From Ehretia macrophylla (Eukaryota > Streptophyta > Magnoliopsida > Boraginales > Ehretiaceae): a DNA stretch of 64,000 nucleotides. Location: assembly GCA_037974665.1 (NCBI GenBank), contig CM075770.1, positions 136,501-200,500 of the forward strand, in the 5' to 3' direction. Below are positions 1 to 10,600 of this stretch, in pieces (the first letter of the stretch is position 1; the number at the start of each line of letters is the position of its first letter). Under the pieces are notes generated by a model. It saw only the letters and a program-made list of their open reading frames with translations, had not been told where the DNA came from and ran no database searches. The position numbers were made by a program, and so were the translations under genes.

Positions 1-1085
1 TTCCCACATTCGATTAGACAAGCAAAAAATCTCCAATTTTAGTTTAAAAATGTAAAATTAAAGCTTAATGAGTTATTTAATTCTAGGAACAAACCTCGCA
101 TCATTTGGAGTTTGGATTTAGGAGTTATGGTCAAAACCGTGAGACTACTCAAAATTGTCCAATTTAGACACATTACGATTGTTTCTATTTCTGAGGGTCT
201 TAGAGTCAGAATTGGCTTTGGTTTATTTCTGACAAAAATGTCCAGAACTGCAAAATATAGAACCCTACCAATTTTTATACATTTTTACTAACATATACTT
301 GGTTAAAAATTCTTCGTTCTACAAAGTCAGTAATCTGCCAGAAACCTATTTCATATTTCCAGATTTTCCAGATTTAGACACCTTTCGATAGTTTTCCATT
401 TTGGAGGCTTTAGAGTCAAAATTGGTCTTGGCCTATTTCTATGAAAAATTCTCATAACTAGCAAAACTAGTCACCTACCAATTTTCACACATTTTCATTA
501 TCATTTACTAGGCCAAATACACTTAGCTCTACCAAGTCAGAAATCTGCCAACTACACGATTTTACCCATCTTCATGTTTTAGCCAAAAATCTAGCCACGC
601 ATGGTCATATAAGCTCATATACATACATATACAACAACTACAGAGGTAAATATAGTCATATGAAAGAATGCATATGATTTTTGAAAGCTTTTAAAAGAGT
701 TTAACCCTCACCTCTTTGAAGATTTAGCAAATGAGCACAAATGTTCTTCAAAATGCACAAAGGGAGCTTCTTCCTTGCTTTGGCAATGAGATGGCTTGTC
801 TTCTCTTAATTTCTAACTTAGTTAGCATGTGAGGAAGGTGTGCATGTGTGTGAAACCAAAAGAAATGGAAGAAAACTATCAAGACTTACCTTAGGCCGAA
901 AATGATAAGTTTTGTGACCTTGTGTGCGTTTTTGAGCTAGTTGCCTTGCTTGTGCTTGCTATGGCCGAGCTTGGGAGAGTCTTAGAGAGTTGTTAGGAGT
1001 CTTGAATGCTCAAGGGGCTGCCATGGTAAAAAATGAGAGAGAAGGAGAGAGAATGAGAGAGTTTGTAAGGAAAAGTGAAATTTTA

Positions 1086-1106
1086 GTGTGTGTGTGTGTG
1101 TGTGTG
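1086..1106. repeat. (GT)10 microsatellite inside LTR A
   Basis: An uninterrupted GT/TG dinucleotide run lies just beside the GA-rich tract of the LTR. LTRs B-E do not show it at the equivalent place, so it is a private expansion of this copy. Confidence 0.95.
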
Positions 1107-1554
1107 CTCGGTTTTGGTGAGTTGAGAGAGCATGTGTGAGATGTTTTTGATGTAAAATCTGAATTTCAATTGTATTTGGATGCCTTGGTTGAAAATGAGG
1201 TCTAGGGTAGTGTGTGGTGTGTATTTTTTATGCATTCTTGTGCTTTGTGAGGAATATTGAGTGCTTAAAATATGATTGTTTTTGGTTTGTCTATCCTGGG
1301 TAGCATGGTGTCATGCGTTGTCATAGGAATGTTGGGAAATTAGGAAATCTAGGTAGAATAAAATATAGGAATGTTTGTTGATGAGTTTGAATTATGAATA
1401 GAATAATAGATAGTGGGAAATGTAGGAATAGTTTAGTGTTATTTTATTGTTAGGGAAGTTTGTAGAGAATTTGAATTAGAATTATAATATTAGTTAGTGG
1501 ATTGTGTACGATTATTTTATAGTCTAGTGCTTGGTGTTGGATTTTTTATTGGTT

Positions 1555-2010
1555 AGTGTGCGGGCACACTTTCCTAGGTCTAGGGCATACACTATGAGAC
1601 ATGCACAGAAATCAATACGAGGCATGAATCACGAGGTAGACACGAACTTCGAGGTAAGGCACGTATTTCAAGATAAATACAAAGATTCCAATGCAAATGC
1701 ACGCAACCCTAGGTGAATGCACATAAACCTCATGCAAGGCACGTAATTCAATACAATGCACATAAATCGAGGTATGCCTCTTAAACCTTGGTTAGGGCAC
1801 GCAGTTCAAGGTTAGTGCACACAAATCGAGGTATCGCACGTAAATCGAAGTCAAGGAATGTAAGTTGAGGATTAGGGTACACAATTCTAGGTCAAGGCAC
1901 GTATGACGAGGAATGCACGAAAACCAAGACAGGGCATGTAATCCAAGGTCGGTCATACAATTTTGGGTCTAAGGCACACAAATTGAGGTAAGACATGTTA
2001 TTCGGGGTTG
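1555..2010 (-). repeat. Degenerate ~20-bp minisatellite at the U3 start of LTR A (long version)
   Basis: The stretch is built from repeated variants of a unit like GGCACGTAAATCGAGGT (GCAC plus GTAA plus TTCAAGGT or TCGAGGT), spaced about 16-25 bp apart. It covers about 450 bp here and about 430 bp in LTR C (22020-22450), but only about 220-240 bp in B, D and E. Function unknown. The position at the extreme 5' end of the LTR makes it a candidate enhancer-type repeat, but nothing in the sequence proves that. Confidence 0.75.
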
Positions 2011-2019
2011 GGCCTCACA

Positions 2020-3378
2020 CAGCCGAGCAAGCTTGCTGCCCTCATCGTAGAGCTCTCGGAGAGCTTTCCAACGGTATACTGTGCGCCGCGTAACTCCTTA
2101 CGGATCAAAAGTTATGGGCACCGGAACGACGGAGACATGGTTTTAAGCCCCCCGCCCTCGGTTTGCGGGCCAGGCCTCTACGTGAAGCGAAGTTGTCTGG
2201 GCTCAAGGTGCCGTGGGATTCGATAATAGAAATGTGATGGATTAGGTTGTCGTCATTTTCGCGGCTCACGACGTAAGATCCGGGACGGAAAAACAGTGGA
2301 AAAGAAGAAAAGCATTCTGAAACTGATGAAAACGATTGATTTTGTTCTCTAAAAATAGGCACAGACGAGCAAGCTTGCTGCCCCTGTCGTAGAGCTCTTG
2401 GAGTACTTTCCAACAGTATGCTGTGCGCCGCGTAACTCCTTACAAATGAAAAGTTTTGGGCACCGGAGCGACGGATACCTGGTCACAAGCCCTATGGCCT
2501 CGGATTTGCGGGCCCTGCCTCTACCTGATGTGAAGTTGTCTTGCCCAAGGTGCCATGGGATTCGGTAATAGAAATGTGATGGATTAGGTTGTTGTCCTTT
2601 TTTGCGGCTCGCGTCGTACGTTCCAGGATGAAAAAACAGTGCAAAAGAAGAAAAGTATCCTGAAACTGTTGAAAATATTTGATTTTAAGCACTGAAAAAG
2701 GGCACAGCAGACCAGGATTGCTGCCCTTGTATTAGAGCTCTCGAAGAGCTTTCCAACGGTATGCTGTGCGCCGTGTAAATCCTTACAGATCAAAAGTTAT
2801 AGGTACCGGAGCGACGGATACCTGGTCACAAGCCCCACGGCCTCGACTTGCGGGCCCAACCTCTATGTGAAATGAAGTTGTCTTGCCCAAGGTGCTATGG
2901 GATTCGGTAATAGAAATGTAATGGATTAGGTTACCGTCCTTTTCGCGGCTCGCGACGTACTATCCGGGACGAAAAAACAGCACAAAAAAAGAAAAGTGTC
3001 CTGAAACTGTTAAAACGTTAGATTTTGGGCTCCGAAAATAGGCGTAGCCAAGCAGGCTTGCTGCCCACGACGTAGAGCTCTCGAAGAGCTTTCCAACGGT
3101 ATGTTGTGCGCTGTGTAACTCCTTACGGATCAAAAGTTATGGGCACCAGAGCGACAGAGACCTAGTCTCAAGCCTCACACCCTCGGTTTACGGGCCCAGC
3201 CACTACATGAAGCGATGTTGTCTTGCCCAATGTTTCATGGGATTCAGTAATAGAAATGTGATGGATTAAGTTGTCGTCCTTTTCGCGGCTCACGACGTAC
3301 TATCCGGGACGAAAAAATAGCGCAAAAGAAGTAAAGTGTCCTGAAACTAACAAAAATGTTCAATTTTGGGCTCCGAAA
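2020..3378 (+). repeat. Satellite array 1, ~340-bp monomers, four copies
   Basis: Tandem monomers recognisable by recurring landmarks: CAGCCGAGCAGGCTTGCTG, GTAGAGCTCTCGGAGAGC, TTACGGATCAAAAGTTATGG, GGATTCGGTAATAGAAATG and ACGTACGATCCGGGACG. The array starts directly after the LTR A terminus and ends at 3378 after CTCCGAAA, where it is fused to retrotransposon integrase sequence. In order the monomers are a D-type (about 2137), an A-type (about 2500), an intermediate and a C-type (about 3200). No gene is supported; open frames here are by-products of monomer composition. Confidence 0.95.
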
Positions 3379-3793
3379 CAAGGTGTTCTTGAAGTTATCA
3401 CCTCGGAGGGGACTGATTAAACATGGCAAGGGTGGAAAGTTGAGCCCGAGGTTTGTAGGACCATTTGAGATAATTGAGAAGGTTGGTAAATTGGCGTATC
3501 GTCTGGAACTACCTCAAAACCTCTCCAATATTCACAACGTCTTTCATGTTTCAATGCTACGGAAGTATCACCCAGATCCATCGCATATTTTGGGGCCAGA
3601 ACCGTTGCAGCTTCGGGAGAACTTATCTTATGAAGAAAAGCCTATTTGGATCCTAGACGAGCAAGATCGGGAATTACGTAACAAGTCGATACCAATGGTG
3701 AAAGTACTGTGGGATCACCATGGAGTCGAAGAAGCAACGTGGGAAAGACGAGACCAGATGGAGCAACAGTATCCAGCATTATTTCAAAGGTAA
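3379..3793 (+). pseudogene. Ty3/gypsy integrase C-terminus plus chromodomain, 5'-truncated and fused to satellite
   Basis: This is the last ~137 codons of a chromovirus polyprotein. In the 145-residue frame opened by an ATG at 3356, residues 1-7 are read from satellite. Then come the KVFLK start of the C-terminal integrase region, a GPY/F-type module (GPFEII at 35-40), the VFHVSMLRKY motif at 62-71 and a chromodomain-like tail (PIWILD at 96-101, VKVLW at 115-119, EEATWE at 125-130). It stops at TAA 3791-3793, the natural polyprotein end, since a polypurine tract and LTR follow. In the family, integrase joins cDNA to the genome and the chromodomain is thought to guide it to heterochromatin. 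The catalytic core, RNase H, RT, protease and gag are all absent, so it cannot be autonomous. I read it as a remnant of element B. Codons look intact within the fragment. Confidence 0.9.
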
Positions 3794-3820
3794 TATTGAA
3801 TTTTGGGATGAAATTCTTTT

Positions 3821-3833
3821 AAGGAGGGGAGGA
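3821..3833 (+). other. Polypurine tract of element B
   Basis: AAGGAGGGGAGGA lies immediately before the LTR start TGTGAGG and 27 bp after the polyprotein stop. This is the position of the plus-strand primer of LTR retrotransposons. The same tract occurs in element E on the minus strand at 57132-57144. Confidence 0.9.
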
Positions 3834-3839
3834 TGTGAG

Positions 3840-4075
3840 GCCCGAACTCGATTTATGTGCGATACCTCGTTTTGTGTGTCCTAACCTTGAATTGCATGCT
3901 TTGACCTAGGTTTAAGAGTCGTGTCTCATTTTATATGCCTTGCATTGAATTACATGCATTCGTTTAGAGTTGCGTGCATTTACTTAAAAAACATGCATTC
4001 ATCTCGTAGTTCGTGCTTTACCTCGTAGTGCGTGCCCTAAACCTAGAAAAGCATGCCCGCACGCTAATCAAGAAA
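3840..4075 (+). repeat. U3 minisatellite of LTR B (short version)
   Basis: A run of degenerate units related to ACCTCGATTTACGTGCC lies at the LTR start, about half the length of the version in LTRs A and C. LTRs D (41160-41380) and E (56900-57125) carry the same short version. Confidence 0.7.
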
Positions 4076-4719
4076 ACATCTTACACGAAACACTAGATCA
4101 TTAATTAATCCAACAAACTCCATTAACTAATATTAAAATGCTAAGTCAATGCACTAGAAGACGAAATTTTACTAAACACTAAACATTCTTTATTCCTACC
4201 AAAAACCCATGCACACAAAAACCTATAACACTAATACTATAATGCCACATGATACAATTAAAAACAACACAAATTGCTCAATTCTAGCATGCTAATTTCG
4301 GCCACCAAGGCCTTTTGACTAGCCTTACACAATTTCAAAATGATTTTAGACAACCTATGACACACACAAGACACAAAGCATAAAAAAATTTCCCTAACAT
4401 CCTACCCAATGCTTTACTCCGTCGGCCAAATCACCTTAAGTCTCCTCACAATTCAAAAATTGATCAAAAGAACAAAACAATTCAGCTTTACAAGCCCTAG
4501 GCCGACACACTCACACACAAACACTTCACTCCTCACAAACATTTCAATTGCTCTCATTTTCTCTCACCCTCTCGGCATAGGCTGCTTCAAGCACCAGCAT
4601 AGCTTAAGCTCATCTCCTAAAGCTCACCAAGACACTCAAGGACCCTAGGAAGCTCGACCAAGCAAGCAAGAAGCAAGAAAAGATGCATGCAAGCGCATAG
4701 AACTCTCATTTCGGCTTAG

Positions 4720-4899
4720 GTATGTTTGATAGCTTTTATTTCATTTCCTTTTTGTTCTAACCACATGCACATACTAAGAACATGGTAACTAAGCTAGGAA
4801 TTAGAGAATCTCAAGTTATCTCTCGGTCAAGCAAGGAGAAAAGACGATTTTGTGCATCTTCAAGAGCTTTGTGCATCTTCATTCATTGTCTTGCTAAGG
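4720..4899 (+). promoter_or_regulatory. Two splice-donor-like sites in LTR B
   Basis: TTAG|GTATGT at 4720 and CTAAG|GTGAGG at 4899 are good plant 5' splice-site matches. A TTCTAAC branch-like motif follows the first at 4754-4760. The pair recurs at the same spacing (178-180 bp) in LTRs A (889 and 711, minus) and D (40493 and 40313, minus). E keeps the first (56237). C keeps only the second (21485). Splicing itself is inferred, not shown. Confidence 0.45.
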
Positions 4900-6366
4900 T
4901 GAGGGCTAAAACTTTTTTAAAAGCTTTCAAAAACCTCTTGCATGCCTTCATATGTCTATTTTTACCTCTGTACTTGTGGTATATGTGTGTACATGAGCTT
5001 TTGTAACCATGCATGGCAAGATATTTAGCTAGAATTTGAAGATAGGTGAAATCACGAAAATGGCAGATTTCTGACTTGTTAGAGCGAAGTGAATTTGGCC
5101 TGGTAGATGATGTTGAAAATTCATGAAAATTGGTAGGTAACTAGTTTTTCCAGTTTTGAACATTTTTCATAGAAATAGGACAAGGCCAATTTTGTCTCTA
5201 AGGTCTCCAAAATGGCAAAACATCGAAGGGTGTCTAAATCTGGAAAATCTGGGAAAATGGAGCAGGTTTTTGGCAGCTCACTATCTTGTAGAACGAACTA
5301 GTTTTGACTTAGTAAATGATATCTAAAATCCATGAAATTTGGTAGGTCGCTAGAATTTTCAATTCTGGACATTTTTCAATTGAGCTCGAGGTTTGTTTCT
5401 GGATTTAGTTCACTTAATAAGCTTTAATTTGACATTTTGTTCATTGGAATTGGAGATTGTTTGCTTGTCTAAATGATTGTGGAAAAACAGACCATTGTAG
5501 TGAGGTATTTATTTAGTGATATTTTAACTTCTCTTGTGGCGCTTGGATGTTGTGTGGACTGTTTTGGCGCTTGGATATTGTGTGGACTATTTTGGATGAT
5601 TGAGGGTGTTTTAATAAATCGATGCATGGTTTGTTTGGTTTAGTTACGTGACAACTTGTGGCTTAAACCGCACATGTAAGCATGAATTGAAACCCTATTG
5701 AATATGAAAACTCGCTAAGTGTTGATCCTATTGTGTCCAATTGTGTGATTAGTGGGCTGCCTAAGAAATGTTAAGTATGCTTGATATGTAATTCCCGATG
5801 ATTACATGTTGATAAGTAGACCTTTCTTGCACCCGGCCCCACGTAGACATCGTTGCATGCTTGTATAAACTTATTATCTGATTACGTGAACCCCGAAATG
5901 AGTTATATGACTTGATTTACATATGTTACATGGCTGCCCATTTAATATTCATATAACTCCATGTGCTTTACAAGTGAAATTACAAGTCAAAGCATGCCTC
6001 GTGTGTTTGCCTGTCAATGTGTGATCTTATGACTGCTCGGAGGCAACCTACTTTGTTGTCCTCCTAATGTGATATGTTAAATGTTATAAATGTGCATTGC
6101 ATACAAGGTTGCAACCTTTCATTCTGGCGTGGTAGCATTTCACGCACACCGATCGGCATCGGGCTTGCCGGTGTAACCATGACTACCATTGTCCAATTCC
6201 CTCTCTCACTTGGGGGCTACACTTCCTCGGAGAGTTGGGTCGTAGGATTTCGAGGTACATACGGAGTACACCCATTTGGTGTGATAAGTGGATGATTTGA
6301 AGTCAGCCGCAACAACTGATATTGGAAATGAATTGAAAGGAAAAGCTCACCGTATCATTTTCACTA

Positions 6367-6381
6367 TGTGTATAAGTACTC
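6367..6381 (+). promoter_or_regulatory. Candidate TATA region in LTR B
   Basis: TGTGTATAAGTACTC is followed by CTCGCTTGG. The same block is kept in LTR E (minus, about 54441-54456) with TATAAG intact, in LTR C as TATAAC and in LTR D as TTTAAG. A transcription start about 30 bp downstream would make U3 about 2.5 kb long. The CT-rich tract nearer the LTR start is a competing promoter location. Confidence 0.3.
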
Positions 6382-7646
6382 TCGCTTGGTTTCCAGAGGA
6401 CCTCGGGGAGGAAAGATGAGTAATTGTGTTCTTTTACTTTATATTACATTATGAACTTAGTTGTATTATATGTCATGCTTTCAAAGAGGGCTTTTCATAA
6501 GTTGAACCGAAAAAAGAGTTTCAAAACGTATTTCTCGTTCCCCCTCACTAAGTTTATAAGGACTCACCCTCTTTTATCATCTCAGGTGAAGAAGATCAGG
6601 AACAGGTACCTAAGGATAACGTGCCTATTGATGACTCCTTGGAGTGATTGCTTGCCCTACGTGCCTTACTTGACTATGGCTATTTTGTGAACGATATGTT
6701 TGTTTTGAAGACTATGTCTTATGTTATTGTCATTGTTATTGTAAATGACCCCCGTTGTAATTTGGGGTCTAATTTTGATTTGTACCTATATTAACTAGCC
6801 AGACACCCTTTTTGCTCGTTTTGCTACTTTGATTGGTAACTACTGCAGGCTTATGAAGTACTAGGCAAGAGTTAAGTAAAATGAATCTATCCAATCTTAA
6901 ACAGGTACTCATTGGTAAGCTAAGATCAACAAGTACTTGTGTAATAGGGATTGACAAATAAACGAGACATAGTTATCATGCTAGGTTGTTAATCAAACGA
7001 GACTTCGAGATAACGAGCAGGCATTTCGATTGGTGATAAATAGTAATCTTAGTTGGAAATGAATTTGAGATCGAAAGTTTTGAGGCGTTTAGAAAATTAG
7101 GTCAAACTAATGAGCCAAATTACAGCCGTCATGCTGCCGGTTTTTCGAAAATCTTTTGGAGTTCTAGGCTAACGTTAAGTGTTAAATCTTAATGAATGAT
7201 TAAGTATGTGAAATGGTATAAATGATTAGATCACACCCTAGTCTAACCTTCATAGGATGGGTTGGGGCATGACAACAGCCGAGCAAGCTTGTAGCCCCCG
7301 TCGTAGAGCTCTTGGAGAGCTTTCCAATGGTATGCTGTGCAGCGCGTAACTTCTTACGGATCAAAAGTTATGGGCATCGGAGCGACGGAGACCTGGTCAT
7401 AAGCCCTACGCCCTCGGTTTACGGTCCCAACCTCTACGTGAGGCGAAGTCGTCTTGCCCAAGGTGCCGAGGGATTCGGTAATAGAAATGTGATGAATTAG
7501 GTTGTCGTGCTTTTCGCGGCTCATGACATACGATCCGGGATGGAAAAACAGTGCAAAAGAATAAAAGTGTCCCGAAACTGATGAAAACGTTCAATTTTGT
7601 TCTCCTAAAATAGGTACAGCCGAGCAGCTTGCGGCCCCCATCGTAG

Positions 7647-7661
7647 AGCTCTCGGAGAGCT
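7647..7661. repeat. Monomer-internal 15-bp palindrome (representative copy)
   Basis: AGCTCTCGGAGAGCT has 7-bp arms around a single base and is present, with variants, in essentially every monomer. It also creates GAGCTC sites (SacI) at monomer spacing. Rearrangements of the array cluster at this element (near 32871, 42821, 42941 and 48061). Confidence 0.9.
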
Positions 7662-10600
7662 TTCCAACGGTATGTTGTGTGCTGCGTAACTCCTTACAGA
7701 TGAAAAGTTATAGGCACCGGAGCGACGTAGACCTGGTCCCTAGCCCCATGCCCTCGGTTTGCGAGCTGAGCCTCTACGTGAGTCGAAGTTGTCTTGCCCA
7801 AGGTGCCGTGGGATTCGGTAATAGAAATGTGATGGATTAGGTTATCATCCTTTTCGCGGCTCACGATGTACGATCCGGGACGAAAAAATATCGCAAAAGA
7901 AGAAAAGTGTCCTGAAACTAATGAAAACATTTATTTTGGGCACCGAAAACAGGCGCAGCCGAGAAGACTTGCTGCCCCTGTCATAGAACTCTCGGAGAGC
8001 TTTCCAACTGTATGTTGTGCGTCGTGTAATTCCCTACGGATCAAAAGTTATGGGCACCAGAACGACGGATACCTGGTCATAAGCCCCACGCCCTCGGTTT
8101 GCTGGCCCAGCCTCTACGTGAAGTGAAGTTGTCTTGCCTAAGGTGCCATGGGATTCGGTAATAGAAATGTGATGGATTATGTTGTCCTTTTCGCGGCTCA
8201 CGACATACGATCCGGGACGGAAAAACAGCGCAAAAGAGGTAAAGTGTCCCGAAACTGATGAAAACGTTCAATTTTGGGCTTCGATAATAGGCACAGCTGA
8301 GCAAGCTTGTTGCCCTCATGGTAGAGCACTCAGAGAGCTTTCGAACGGTATGTTGTGTGCCACATAACTCCTTACGGATCAAAAGTTATTGGTACTAGTA
8401 CGACGGAGACATGTTTTCAAGCCCCACGCTCTCGATTTGCGGTCCCTGCTTTTGCGTGAAACGAAGTTCTCTTGCCTAAGATGCCGTGGGATTTGGTAAT
8501 AGAAATGTGAAGGATTAGGTTGTCGCCCTTTTCGCGGCTCACGACGTAAGATCCGGGACCCAAAAATAGCGCAAAAGAAGAAAAGTGTCCCAAAACTGAT
8601 GAAAACGTTTGATTTTGTTCTCCAAAAATAGGCACAGCTAAGCAGGCTTGCTACTCCCGTCGTATAGCTCTCATAGAGCTTTCCAACAGCATGTTGTGCG
8701 CCACGTAACTCCTTACAGATCAAAAGTTATGGGCACCGGAGCGACCGATACCTGGTCACAAGCCCCATGGCCTCGGTTTGCGGGCCCTACCTCTACCTGA
8801 TGTGAAGTTGTCTTGCCCAAGGTACCATGGGATTCAGCAATAGAAATATGATGGATTAGGTTGTTGTCCTTTTTGCAGCTCACGCCGTACGATCCGGGAC
8901 AAAAAAATAGCGCAAAAGAAGAAAAGTGTCCCGAAACTATTGAAAACTTTCAATTTTGGACTCCGAAAAAGGGCACAGACGAGCAGGATTAAAGCACCTG
9001 TCGTAGAGCTCTCGAAGAGCTTTCCAACGGTATGCTGTGCGCCATGTAACTCCTTACGGATCAAACGTTATGTGCACAGGAGCGACAAATACCTGGTCAC
9101 AAGCCCCACGCCCTCAGTGTACGGGCCCAGCCTCTACATGAATTGATGTTGTCTTTCCCATTGTTTCCTGGGATTCGGTAATAGAAATGTGATGGATTAA
9201 GTTGTCATCCTTTTCGCAGCTCACGACACACTATCCGGGACGAAAAAATAGCGCAAAAGAAGAAAAGTGTCCCGAAACTGATGAGAAGGTTCAATTTTGG
9301 GTTCTGAAAATAGGCTTAGCCGAACGAGCATGCTGCCCTCGTCGTAGAGCTCTCGGACAGCTTTCCAACGGTAAGTTGTGCGTTACGTAACTCCTTACGG
9401 ATCAAAAGTTATGGGCACTAGAGCGACGGAGACTTGGTCCCAAGCCCTACGCCCTCGTTTTGCGGGCCCAGCCTCTACGTGAATTGATGTTGTCTTGCCC
9501 AATGTTCCATGGGATTCAGTAATAGAAATGTGATAGATTAAGTCGTCGTACTTTTCCCGGCTCACGACGTACGATCCGGGACGGAAAAACAGTGCAAAAG
9601 AATTATAGTGTCCCAAAACTGATAAAAATATTCAATTTTGGGATCTGAAAACAGGCGCAACCAAGAGGGCTTGCTGCCCCCATGATAAAGCTCCCGGAGA
9701 GCTTTCCAACGGTATGATGTACGCCGCGTAACTCCTTACAGATCAAAAGTTATGCGCACCGGAGCGACAGAGACTTGGTCTCATGCCCCACGTGCTCGAT
9801 TTGCGGGCCCAACCTCTACGTGAGGCGAAGTTGTCTTGCCCAAGGTGCAATGTTATTCAGTAATAGAAATGTGATGGATTAGGTTGTCGTCCTTTTCGAG
9901 GCTCACGACGTACGATCTGCGACAGAAAAACAGCGCAAAAGAAGAAAATTATTCCGAAACTGATGAAAATGTTAGATTTTGGGCTCTGAAAATAGGCACA
10001 GCCAAGCAGGCTTGTTGCCCCCGTCATAGAGCACTCAGAGAGCTTTCCAACGGCATGTTGTGTGCCGCGTAACTCCTTACGGATAAAAAGTTATGGGCAC
10101 CAGAGCGACGGAGACCTAGTCCCAAGCCCCACGCCCTCTGTTTGTGGGCCCAGCCTTTACGTGAAGTGAAGTTGTCTTGCCAAAGGTGCCGTGCGATTCG
10201 GAAATAGAAATGTGATGGATTAGGTTATCGTCCTTTTTGCGGCTCACGACGTACGATCCGAGACGGAAAAACAGCGCAAAAGAAGAAAATTGTCCCAAAA
10301 CTGAGGAAAACGTTCAATTTTGGGCTCCGAAAATAGGAGCAGCTGAGCAGGCTTGTTGCCCCCATCGTAGAGCTCTCGAAGTGCTTTCCAACGGTATGCT
10401 GTGCACCGCGTAACTCATTACGGATCAAAAGTTATGGGCACCGGAGCGACTAAGACCTGGTCCCAAGCCCCACGCCCTTGGTTTGTGGGCCCAGCCTCTA
10501 CGTGAGGCGAAGTTGTCTTGCCCAAGGTGCATTGTTATTCGGTAATAGAAATGTGATGCATTAAGTTGTCATCCTTTTCGCGGCTCACGTCGTACGATCC

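Larger units (their letters stand above)
1..2019 (-). mobile_element. LTR A, partial Ty3/gypsy long terminal repeat (cut by window start)
   Basis: Read on the minus strand this begins TGTGAGGCCCAACCCCG at 2019, the same terminus as LTRs B-E, and runs into the window edge. Only the first 2 kb of a 3.4-3.6 kb LTR is therefore present. The right end abuts satellite directly with no polypurine tract, so this is a genome-facing end (5' LTR or solo LTR). It contains, in LTR order, a minisatellite-like U3 start, a GA/CT-rich tract near 1025-1065, two splice-donor-like sites and degenerate 200-bp modules. No meaningful coding sequence is seen; the short ORFs in it are not conserved in the other LTRs. 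The left target duplication is outside the window. Confidence 0.88.
3834..7274 (+). mobile_element. LTR B, complete 3' LTR of the truncated element (3441 bp)
   Basis: Starts TGTGAGGCCC after the polypurine tract and ends GGGGCATGACA at 7274, where satellite resumes at ACAGCCGAG. TG...CA termini match LTRs C-E read on the minus strand. It contains a short U3 minisatellite (about 3840-4075), a CT-rich tract (about 4545-4585), donor-like sites at 4720 and 4899, modules of about 200 bp (about 5050-5400), and TGTGTATAAGTACTC near 6367-6381 as a possible TATA region. Satellite before the fragment ends at CTCCGAAA and resumes at ACAGCCGAG. These are almost contiguous in the monomer, so a deletion appears to have removed the 5' LTR and most of the internal region of an element that inserted here. 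The ORFs inside are short and unconserved. Confidence 0.88.

Noticed and set aside
3474-3656. Second open frame overlapping the integrase fragment (also 57309-57491 and 57360-57631)
   Set aside because: These are other-frame shadows of the integrase/chromodomain sequence.
4409-5006. Short ORFs in LTR B (79 and 74 codons) and similar ones in A, C, D and E
   Set aside because: Not conserved in frame or sequence between LTR copies; no domain or signal recognised.
7275-7300. Primer binding site or 5' internal region next to LTR B
   Set aside because: The sequence after the LTR is satellite (CAGCCGAGC); no tRNA-complementary site follows any LTR in the window.
7275-7700. CENP-B-box-like motif in the monomer
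   Set aside because: I looked for a TTCG-N4-A-N2-CGGG pattern near GTACGATCCGGGACG; the spacing and the TTCG are not present, so no centromere-protein site is claimed.
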